Assembly (NCBI GenBank): GCA_947471745.1
Contig: CANJKZ010000068.1
Coordinates: 4,045,501-4,109,500, forward strand
Source: Closterium sp. Naga37s-1
Lineage: Eukaryota; Streptophyta; Zygnematophyceae; Desmidiales; Closteriaceae
Direction of reading: 5' to 3'
DNA: 64,000 bases
Shown here: positions 55,129-64,000 of the stretch, piece by piece
Position numbering within the stretch: the first letter of the stretch is position 1
How the letters are laid out: each line of letters begins with the position of its first letter
Made by a program: the position numbers and the translations under genes
The notes under the pieces: model-generated
What the model was told of the DNA's origin: nothing
What the model saw: the letters and a program-made list of their open reading frames with translations, nothing else
Database searches by the model: none

Positions 55129-55265
55129 CCTATGGGGGTGTGTCAAACTGTATGTTTGTGTTATCACTAGGCTATAGTGGGTTAGCCTACAAGGGGTACA
55201 ACACTTTAGGGTTAGGTACTCACGCATGCTACCTAGTCCACCATTCTTGCCTGCTTATTCTAACA
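55129..55265 (+). repeat. Polypurine tract and 3' LTR of C
   Basis: CCTATGGGGGTG (55129-55140), then an LTR at 55141-55265 ending TTCTAACA, then the target duplication CATCT. It lacks 6 bp present in the 5' LTR. Confidence 0.93.
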
Positions 55266-55499
55266 CATCTACCATCTACTTCAAACATGTTTTAACAATT
55301 GTACAGCTGTTGCAAAACCAAACGACAGCAGTTTTGAGCAACCACACCCCAGGGAGGGCGTATACAACATGCTACTGAAGTTCAACAACTGATCTCCTTC
55401 AGATCAGATTCTCGATTTCATTATGATTGCCTTCATACCATGAGCTACCTACAAGCAGCATTCATTAACACAGTTTCACCCAAAAACCCTCCCAAGCAT

Positions 55500-56992
55500 C
55501 TAATCCATCCCTTCGAACGCAATGGCATCCAGGGTCCCATTCTCCACTATCTCATTCAGGGCCCCCCGCTTCATCTTATTACCCGCTTGGTGAAAAATAC
55601 ACGCATACGCTCGAGTATATCTTGAGAACACCTTGATCCCCATCCCCGAGCCCTGCACTTCAAACTGCTCGAATCCCCGCCCTCCCAGCATCTCCATCAG
55701 AGCATTGTAGCGGTCCAGCTTGATGAACGGAGGCGGCGCTGCCTGCCTGGCCGCCTCTAGCTTCTCCGGAGTGACATCCTCTGGGATCAGGTTTTGTAGC
55801 GGGCCGGGTAGAGCACAGAGGTATTTCAGAGTGCCAGGAGCAGGTGTGAGGGGGGAGGAGGCAATATGTAGTTTTCTATTTGCATTGGTGTAACTTGTTG
55901 GGAAAGAAGTGACTGCATCAGCTAATGCTGTTGATTGGGAAAGAAGTGACTGTATCGAAGCGAAATTTGTTTCAGGGTAAGGCGTCCGTGGGAAGGAGTT
56001 GAAGAGGTACGGTTGGGCCAAATAACCAGAAATGAACTGTCGATGGTCCTCCATACAGTCACTCGTGTACGTCGCATCTATCATCTCAGATAAAGCCCAC
56101 GCGTACCCGACATAAACCCCTGCGTTAAGGTACAGATTCGGAAAAGGCGGGAACTTGAACTTTGGAGAGTAAAACGGCATTGCATCGGCGGTTGGATACG
56201 CGAAAATCTCGGCTCCGAAAACGACAGGAGCGTTAATAGAAAGGAACGCTTTAACGAGTTGATCTGGTGAGCACAGCTCACGATTAGGCAGGAACAAGAC
56301 GTCGTCCGCATCTGTTACAATCACGATGTAATCACGCGGGAGTGTTCTCAAATACTCCCGATTGTATCTCACCCGCCCGCCTTGTCCCTTCCAAGTTTCG
56401 TTCAGACCAAGCACCGCAAACGGAACTCCCACCAAATCGCAAAACTTAGCTAAGCGTTGAACGCCTTTTCCGCAACGGGTGGAGAAAGCTATCCATTCGA
56501 TCTGGCAGCCGGAGTGGGTGAATGACGAGGTGGGCTTTGAATCCCAAGGGTCAACGCTGGAATGATAAAGCACTTTGCAGCCATCTCTCCCCAGATTTTC
56601 CGCTCCTAAATCTGCTCCTAAATTAATCATTACTTCGCTGCTGCTGCCGCTGGTACTTCCGCTCCCACCTCCAATCGACATGTGACGGTAGTGACTTTCA
56701 TTTCCATTGTCGAAGCCTGCTTTGCCGCGTATGGCAGCTGCATTTACCAAATCCGAGCACGCAATGTCGCGGAAAAATGATACGCTATGCAATCTCTTAT
56801 ACCCGAGGCCAACTCCCACGCACGAATCTAACCAATCGCGGAAGGCTGCGACATCGGGACTCGAGCCAGACGAAAATTTGTACGCCCAACTAGCAGCATC
56901 GCGAGTCCCATAATCGCCAGAAGAGACACTCCGAAGGCCCGCTTCGTGACTAACCAGAGCGACGACAGCCAGGAGCCCTTCCGAGTCGCCAT
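55500..56992 (-). CDS. PLOD-type glycosyltransferase with N-terminal membrane anchor, one frameshift
   Basis: From ATG 56992 the frame encodes MATRKGSWLSSLW and a hydrophobic stretch (about residues 19-36, GVSLLAIMGLAMLLVG), a type II signal anchor as in Golgi enzymes. The frame shifts at the A run 56873-56876 (T run on the coding strand; one base appears missing). It then stays open to TAG at 55500. The catalytic part has LGLNETWKGQGGRVRYNREY, a DxD-type site in VTDADDVLFL, VVFGAEIFAYPTA and YLNAGVYVGYA. These match the glycosyltransferase domain of lysyl hydroxylases and procollagen galactosyltransferases. It probably glycosylates secreted or cell-wall protein. It is intronless, about 495 codons, and is the only likely host gene. 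The shift may be real or a homopolymer error. Confidence 0.8.
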
Positions 56993-57770
56993 ACCTGCCG
57001 TTGCAGGGTCGAGAGGAAAGTCACTGTCTATCACGAACAAATCACTACTACTAATACTCGGGAGAGAGATTCTGCTTGGCGCACTTCGCCTGACTAGAGT
57101 CAGCTCCACACTGCACTAGCCTCTATCCCTGCGAAAGAACCTTGATCAACCCTGGAAGTGCAAAAGCTCTCAGCTTCAATTGTGCAGATTGTAATATCAA
57201 CTTCGCAAATGGCAACATAGTCTCTCAGTACTCTCAGCTTGATACTCAGAGAGGATTACAGACCTTCGCCGTGTTCGGGAGAACTTGAGGATGAGGGCTA
57301 GAAATGAGGATCCCAAAGCTGCGTTCTGCAGTCGCATCAGCTCTGATGCGTCTGAGGCTCGGCCTAATCCGCACATTGAGAAATTGAGGTTCGGAAATTG
57401 CGAATTGGAAATTGAGAAATTGAGGTTCGGCCATTTGAAATCGAGGTTTGGAAAATCTGACTAAATTGAATTGAGGTCAGGAAATTGGACATTCAATTTC
57501 TTGACGAATTGAAAAATTGCGAATGTTACAGGTTTCTTGGAAGCTTTTTCGTCTCTGAATTTCGGTTTGGCCAAACTAATTGGCCAATGAGGTTGCAGCG
57601 CATCAGCTGATGCGCGCATGGGCGCTGTTCTGCAGGCGTTAAATTGCCAGAAACTGGGTCCGCAGAATCTTCCCCGATAAACGCGCTTCTGCCTATCAAG
57701 GTTTGGTGATAAGCGCGGTCCTGCCAAACCTTTTTGCGCCAAATTTAACGTTTAGGGTTTAGGGTTCCTG
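56993..57770. other. Upstream region of the glycosyltransferase gene
   Basis: It should hold the promoter. It contains repeated aaattgaggttcgg words (57,380-57,430), an 18-bp perfect palindrome GCGCATCAGCTGATGCGC at 57598-57615, and TTTAGGGTTTAGGG at about 57,752-57,765. No other gene is seen. Confidence 0.5.
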
Positions 57771-58220
57771 GCAAGAACATTCTTTCGGGGAAATAAGTAT
57801 TCCGCATTAAGACTAACGCTGACGGCACGATCGAGCGATTCAAGGCTCATTGGGTTGTTCGCGGTTTTGATCAGAAACAAGGCGCGGACTTCGGCGCGAC
57901 ATTTGCTCCCATCGGTCGCCACACTTCGCTGCGCATTCTACTCGCCTTCGCAGCAGAATTGCGTCTTAAGCTTCGCCAAATTGATGTCTCTACGGCGTTT
58001 CTTTACGCCCTCGTCGACGCACTCATTCTCGTCGAGCAGCCGCACGGTTACGTTACGGACCCTTCCAACGTCTGTCGCCTTAATAAATCTCTCTACGGAT
58101 GAAAACAGGCGCCGCGTCTCTGGCAGCAGCATCTGCACGAACGCCTCATCCACATCGGCTTTTGCCAACTGCCCCATGATCACGGCATGTACCGCCTCGA
58201 CCGCGCAGCTGCATTCGTCC
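57771..58220 (+). pseudogene. Copia reverse-transcriptase remnant
   Basis: One frame reads VFRIKTNADGTIERFKAHWVV, then QGADFGATFAPI, LRQIDVSTAFLYA and KQAPRLWQQHLHERL. These are the N-terminal half of a copia reverse transcriptase from another lineage. In-frame stops occur at the start (AAA TAA) and in YG-stop-KQAPR near 58,098. It is cut at 58220 by element D's LTR, and its remainder may lie beyond D. Confidence 0.82.
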
Positions 58221-58371
58221 TGTCAGAATAAGGAAACAGTAATGATTGACTAAAGCAGGATGAGTGGTACAAGTAGCAACCCTAATAAAGGGTTGTACCC
58301 CATAGGGAGTAACCCACTACAGCCTAACATCACTAACATGATAAAAACATGTTTTGACACACCCCCATAGG
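58221..58371 (-). repeat. 3' LTR of D (139 bp) with polypurine tract
   Basis: On the minus strand, CCTATGGGGGTG precedes TGTCAAAACATG...TTCTGACA. It includes GGGTACAACCC, close to the GGGTACAACAC word of other LTRs. Confidence 0.85.
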
Positions 58372-58599
58372 AAAAGTGGGGGACAATAAGGGGTCACAAG
58401 ACCAGTCAAGAGAAGAAGCAAAGCAAAGCAAAGCTCAGGGTGGATCCCAAGATCACCACGCATTCTGAGCACAAGCAAGCGGCCACAAGGCCAGTTCACA
58501 TGCAGAGTTTATAATAGCAAGAGCAGTACACTAATCACAACCTAGCACGTGTAAGCATGCAGGTATACTCATATATATCAGTGTACAACAAGAGCAAGA

Positions 58600-61500
58600 T
58601 CAAGAGATAAGCAAGTGAGGCAGAGTGGGCACAAGCCCAAGAGCAGTACAGAAACGCTGATGATCACTAGACCCAAGGGCCTTGGTGAAAACATCAGCAG
58701 TGTTGGCCCGAGTGGCCACGTAAGCAAGACAAAGCTGACCACGCTGCTGCAGCTCTCGCGTGAGGAAGTAACGGAGAGCAATGTGTTTCGTTCTGTGCTC
58801 CAGTCTCTGGTCCTGACACAAGGCAATCATGGCCTTGTTGTCGACGTACAGAACTGGAGGAGAACGAGGCCGCTCACCCAAGTCGGTCAGCAGGTAGGTC
58901 AGCCAGCGGAGCTCCTATGCAGCCATAGCCCCAGCGTAGATCTCGGCCTCACAGCTGGAACTAAGTACAGAAGAAGAGCGAGTGGACCTCCACGAGACAG
59001 AACCAGTGCCGAGACTGAAACTGTACCCCTGTGTCGACCGATGAGTCGTCTGGTCGTCAGCCCAAGAAGCGTCTGAGTGGCCGGTGAGAACAACTGAACC
59101 CGGTCCTCCAAGCACGAGCCCCATGCCCAATGTGCTACACAAGTAACGCAATACCCTCTTCGCAGCATCCCAGTGCATCTTTCGATGCCTACTGGGAGCC
59201 ACGTAGCGAGCCAAGAGGCTGAGAGGGTACGTGAGGTCAGGTCGTGTGCACGTCATCAGGTACATAAGGCAACCCACAAGCTCTGGGTACGGACCACTCG
59301 GCTCTACGGACTCGTCCGAAGGTGGAGCTGAGAGCGAGTGGCCGGTAGACAGAGGAGTGGGCTGTGGCGAGGACCACGTGAAGTCGAAGCGCTGAAGGAC
59401 CTGCTGCACCATGTGTGACTGAGTGAGGGTGATGGTGCGGCGTGCTCTGTCCCGGGTGATCTGCAAGCCAAGGTAACTCCGCAGCTCACCCAGGTCAGTG
59501 CAAGTGTGTCTCTCCTGCAGCTCCGCCTTCACCAAGGTCAGAGCCTCAGTGTCAGCAGTAGCAAAAACCAAGTTGTCGACGTACACAAGAACGTAGAACG
59601 GCGGCAGAGAAGTGTCTGTGCGCAGAAACAGCGAAGGGTCAGCAGTCGAGGGAGCGAATCCAAGAGACGCAAGTGTAGTCCTCAGTGTGTCGTGCCACTC
59701 GCGGGGTGCATGTCGAAGGCCGTTTACTGGTCGCCGAAGAATCCACTGGGTACCCTCAGGAAACGACCCAGTGAAGCCACGTGGACGGCGCAACCAGATA
59801 GCCTCGTAAAGGCTACCCTGCAAGGAGGCTGTCGAGAAGTCGAGGGAGTGCAGCTCGTAGTCTCGCTGTGCTGCAACGTGCATTAGCACCCGAAGAGTGG
59901 TCATCTTCGGGGTGGGGAGAAGGTCTGAAAGAAGTCGACCCCCGCATGCTGACTGAAGCCTCGAGCAACGTAACGCGCCTTGAAGGTAGGCGGAGAACCC
60001 GGCGGCCAATTCACCCTGAAAATCCACATGCCATCGACTATGTTCGCCCCAGGTGGGGGAACCTTGTCGACGTAGGTGCCTGTGGACTTCCAGGAAGCCA
60101 TCTCTGCGTCCATGGCTATCTGCCACTTAGAGGAGTACGGACCCGTGATCGCCTCTGCGTAAGTGCGTGGGGTCGGGATGCCCAGTGCATCCGGGTCTCC
60201 CTCAGGGCAAAGTAGCGAGGACGCGAGATGCGGTGCAGCGGCCGCGAGGCACTCAAGCTGAAACTGCCTGTCCTCAAGAACGTCACAGCTAAGGGCAAGC
60301 TCGCCCCCAACGGACGGAGGACAGGAAGAGTCAAAATCAAGACTCGCAACGTAGTCAAGGCGGCACAAAGCACCAAAGTCAACAAGCTCAGCAACTAAGG
60401 CAGACGTAGCAGCAGACTCAAAGGAAGGGTCAGTCACAACTGTGGCAAGGAGACGAGTGACAGTCGGACTGGCAGCACGGACAAGGTCTGACGCAGGGTC
60501 AGGAACGTGAGGAAGAGAAGACGCAGGGGGAGACGGCAGGACAACATGTTGTGGAACAGAGGAAGGACGAAGTGCCATCTGATGAGTGCCTGGCAGAGCT
60601 GGAGCACGAGGACGGACAACACGACGACCGCGAACAGGAGTGGAAGCACGATTCTCAGTCTCACGACGCTCAGGAGTGGAAGCACGCATCTCTGGCTCAC
60701 GACGCGCAGTCAGGGACGCAGTGACCTCAGTGTGAGGAGCAGGAGCAGGCAGCGGGGAGCCAGGAAGTAGCTATGGCTGAGACTGGTCAGTCGGTGGGAA
60801 CAGTAGCGGAGGAGTAGTACCAGGAACCGGGAACTCGGTAGCAGCATGTGGGAGACTGAGAAGGCGACTAAGCGCAGACGGCTGCAGCTGAGTAGTCGCA
60901 CCTCTAGAACCTCCCGCTCCAGTAGCAACAGCACCCCCAGAACCAGTGCCTCCAGCTCCAGTATCAACAACACCCCCAGAACCAGTGCCCCCAGCTCCAC
61001 CACCAGGACTGCTCCAACGAACAGCCCACTCGCGAAGCTGCAGCGGCGAGAGCGACTCCTGCAGACTAGCACCACTAACTCCAGTACCTCCAAGAGCACC
61101 TCCAGTAGTACCTCCAGTGCCAGCACCTCCAGCACCTCCAGCAGTACCTGCACCTCCAGCACCTCCAGCAGCGCCTGTGCCTCCAGTACCAGGAACACCA
61201 GCACCAGCACCTCCAGGGCTAGCACCTCCAGAACCTGAACCTCCAGCACCTCCAGCAGCGCCTGTGCCTCCAGTACCAGGAACACCAGCACCAGCACCTC
61301 CAGGGCTAGCACCTCCAGAACCTGAACCTCCAGCACCTCCAGCAGCACCTGTGCCTCCAGTACTAGGAACACCAGCACTAGCACCTCCAGGGCTAGCAGC
61401 TCGAGAACCTGCAGCTCCAGCACGTCCAGCGCCACCACCAGGACTGCCCCAACGGACAGCCCACTCGCGAAGCCGCTCCGGCGAGAGAGACGCCTGGCGA

Positions 61501-64000
61501 CGCGCACCAGGACTACCCACAGCAGCACCCACAGCAGTAGCACCTCCAGTACCTCCAGCTCTAGGAGAGCGAGCACGGCTAGCTCCACCACCAGGGCTGC
61601 CCCACTGTACAGCAAACTCGCGAAGCCGCTCCGGCGAGAGAGTCGCCCGCCGACGTGCACCAGTGCCACCAGTACGAGCAACCACAGTACCACCAGTAGC
61701 AGAACCTCCAGCTCCAGCAGCGCCAGCACCTCCAGCTCTAATACGGCTAGCTCCACAACCAGGGCTGCCCCACTGGACAGCCCACTCGCGCAGCCGCTCC
61801 GGCGAGAGAGCCTCCTGTCGACTCGTAGTAGGACCACCAGCACCAGTACCTCCAGGACCTCCTGTGCCCAGAGGACACTCAACACCCCCAGAACCAGCAC
61901 CCCCAGTGGTACCACCACCTGCAGCACCAGAGTCCACAGCGACAGGCTACAGCAGCGGTGAAGACGGTCGAGGCGGAAACCCAGGAGGGACAGCCAAGCG
62001 TGCAGAGCGGCGAGGGGCCACTGTGGCAGCAGGAGTCGGGTCACCCACCTCAGCTGGGCCAGAGGTGTTTGAGGAGACCTCCAAAGGCTCAACCAAGGGG
62101 GGTGGGTCTACCTAGGACACACGTGAGGGAGCGGTACCGTGAGGAGGGAGGGGAGCTACCGGGGCGGGGTCGTCCACCAGGGAGAGAGGCAGGAGGGGTA
62201 CCGGGGAACTGCGGTGGGGGTGAAGACGGTAGAAGCGGACAGACTCGTCAAAGGTGACGTCGCGGGAGGACAGCACACGACGAGAGCCCTGGTGGTAAAA
62301 CTGCCAGGGCGGTGCGTCGGTGGGAAAGCCAAGGAACACGCACCGAAGAGTGCGTGGAGAGAGCTTGCCCGCAGGCAAGTCGCGGACAAGAGAGAGGGAA
62401 CCCCAGACCCGAAACGCCGACGCATCGCCAACCTCGCCCGTCCACCTCAAGGTGGGGGAGGTCTCCGGGTGGGAGACACGGGGCCAGAGGTTGAGCTGCT
62501 CAGCGGCGTATCGGACCGCAAACGGCCACAGAAAATGGGGAGCAGCCGCATGGATCATGGAGGTGCGAGCAACATCCATGACAAGACCAATGCGGCGCTC
62601 AGCAATCCCATTCTGCTGAGGAGAGGTCGGAAGCGTGTACGGCTGGACGATGCCCTCAGCACCACAGAAGTCCTCAAGGAGGCGGGAGCAAAACTCACCA
62701 CCTTGGTCAGAGTGCAGCCGCAGGACAGGCAGGTCTTGCTGGAACCGAGCGCGAAGCTGGAGACGAACAGCGCGGATCCAGCGGATCAAGACACCGTGAA
62801 CATCCGCCTTGCTCTGCAAGGGGAAGACCGTGGTGTAGCGCGTGTAGTCGTCGACAACCAGCAAAAAGTAGCGCTCGCCACCCTGTCCAGTGACGCGGGC
62901 GGGGCCCCACACGTCCGTGTGCAGGGTCTGCAGAGGAGCAGTGGTAGGAGGAAACGAGGAGGAGTGAGGAGCGGCGCGCTGCTGCCCCTCGACGCAGGGA
63001 AGGCAGGGCGGTGCAAGCGACGGGCAGGGACCTGGGGAGACCAGACATAAGAAGACGGGAGTGCATGCCACGTAGGCGTGGCAAGGAGGGGTGGCCAAGA
63101 CAGTAGTGCCAGAAGAGAGTCTGGTGCGTGAGGAGACGACACGAACAAGACCAGGCGACCTCAACCAACTCAGCTACCTGACCTGACTCAGCTACCAGTG
63201 CGGACTTAGTGGTCAGTGTGTACAGGCCAGACCCAGGCCTCCGAGTGAACATGGCGAGGTGCTCACCAGTGCGCGATTCCGTACAGATCGCCACGAGCTC
63301 TCCTCCAGGCTGGGTGACAGTGACCCACTGGTCCTGGAGGACAGAGGTAGCCACCAAGTTCTTAGCGAACGAGGGGAGGTGGAGACCTGTGAGGAGGCTG
63401 GAAGGGGCCGCCGGATAAGGGAGAACAGTGGCGCCACGCGCGACTACCGGGCCCCCAGAGGGGTCGGCCAGTGTGACAGGGACAGGGACTGTGAGCGGTG
63501 TGACTGTGTTGCTGTCGCGGAAGAAGCAACGAGACGCGCCGGAGTCGAGAGTAAAAGTGTGCAAGGCCTCCTTAGGCTCTGCACCTGTGCTAGCTGAGTC
63601 AACAGCACCAAGACTAACAGCCTCTACGCCACCAGGTGCCTCTCCACCCCCAGTACTAGTACCCCAAGCTCCGGCACCAGGGCTGCCCCACCGGACAGCC
63701 CACTCACGAAGCTGCTGCGAGGAAAGAGTCTCCGGCGAACGCTGCTGCCGCTGCTGTCCACCCCCAGAACCTCCGCGTCTACCAGCGGCACTACCAGCAG
63801 TAGTAGACTCACAGGGACCTCCAGTAGTAGCACACCAGGCTCCGCCACCGGGGTTGCCCCACCGGACAGCCCTCTTGCGAAGCTGCTGCGACGAGAGCGG
63901 CTCCCGCCGACGAGTACGAGGACCGCCAGCACCAGCGCCTCCAGCCCTAGCACGGCTAGCTCCGCCACCGGGGCTGCCCCACCAGATAGCCCACTCGCGA
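58600..64000 (-). pseudogene. Copia Gag-Pol of D with four TAG stops, two frameshifts and a mutated RT site
   Basis: From the right edge inward: a Gag tail rich in Gly with three LREW modules; protease (DSGASRCFF, near 63540); the pre-integrase region; a frameshift near 63,010-63,040; integrase with its three acidic residues. TAG stops lie at 62112-62114 and 61947-61949. A Gly/Ala linker with four more LREW modules follows, then TAG at 60771-60773, and RT with a one-base loss in a C run near 59,915. The catalytic box reads YVDN (59583-59572). TAG at 58915-58917 precedes the last RNase H part, which ends at 58600. In relatives the TAG positions are mostly CAG (Gln). The element is dead. Confidence 0.9.
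61150..61420 (-). repeat. 87-bp tandem repeats in D linker
   Basis: Three copies encode a 29-residue unit containing ASPGGAGAGVPGTGGTGAAG. The period keeps the frame. It lies in the Gly/Ala linker between integrase and reverse transcriptase. Confidence 0.85.

Larger units (their letters stand above)
42133..55265 (+). mobile_element. Ty1/copia retrotransposon C, complete by its ends, split by gypsy element G
   Basis: LTRs at 42133-42263 and 55141-55265 are flanked by the 5-bp duplication CATCT (42128-42132 and 55266-55270). They differ by about four substitutions and one 6-bp gap. A primer site, GC-rich leader and Gag-Pol lie inside. A complete gypsy element occupies 45421-51313 in the linker between integrase and reverse transcriptase. 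The original length without it and its duplicated TCCGC would be about 7.2 kb. Confidence 0.93.
58221..64000 (-). mobile_element. Ty1/copia retrotransposon D (5' part lies right of the window)
   Basis: It is read on the minus strand. The 3' LTR is at 58221-58359, the polypurine tract is just above it (58360-58371), and Pol extends to the right edge. The bases before the LTR (58216-58220, cgtcc) should be repeated after the missing 5' LTR if the insertion is intact. It belongs to the E1/A/C lineage. Confidence 0.9.

Overview
The window is eukaryotic and dominated by transposable elements. Three things point to a streptophyte green alga, perhaps a zygnematophyte such as Closterium: spliced GT-AG genes, LTR retrotransposons with initiator-tRNA-Met type primer sites, and short TTTAGGG-type telomere motifs. 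This is an inference from sequence character, not from a database match. No RNA gene, CRISPR array or bacterial-type operon was seen.

Layout. (1) 1-3241, minus strand: a Ty1/copia element (E1) whose Gag-Pol frame is open from its start codon to the window edge. (2) 3242-10467, plus: copia element A1, one long Gag-Pol frame broken by two stop codons. (3) 10473-11725: an LTR scrap and a Ty3/gypsy gag/LTR fragment. (4) 11726-12366 and 18429-21934, minus: the two halves of an old copia element (B), split by a young insertion, copia A2 (12367-18423, near-identical LTRs, AACCT target duplication). (5) 21935-26066: no recognised gene. (6) 26067-40969: three spliced genes. Gene X (minus, unknown function) lies beside an Ulp1/C48 cysteine protease gene (minus). 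Divergent from the protease is a nine-exon Plavaka/CACTA-like transposase gene (plus), whose exon phases all fit. Several of their introns consist almost wholly of minisatellite. I infer that this is a large DNA transposon, or part of one. (7) 42133-55265, plus: copia element C (CATCT target duplication), itself split by a complete Ty3/gypsy chromodomain element G (45421-51313, minus, TCCGC target duplication). (8) 55500-56992, minus: the only likely host gene, a membrane-anchored PLOD-type glycosyltransferase with one frameshift. (9) 57771-58220: a copia reverse-transcriptase remnant. It is interrupted by copia element D (58221 to beyond 64000, minus), which has many stop codons.

The copia copies E1, A1, A2, C and D form one lineage with unusual proteins. 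Gag ends in a glycine-rich tract and, where the region is present (E1, A1, A2), a Cys/His motif with a stretched spacing. A long Gly/Ala-rich linker separates integrase from reverse transcriptase in A1, A2, C and D. A short LREW-type module recurs in both the Gag tail and that linker. Their untranslated leaders are GC-rich tandem repeats that differ from copy to copy.

The retrotransposons use Gag, protease, integrase, reverse transcriptase and RNase H for copy-and-paste movement. The Plavaka-like transposase would act by cut-and-paste, with the protease as a possible accessory. All repeat counts, mismatch counts and homology statements were made by eye.
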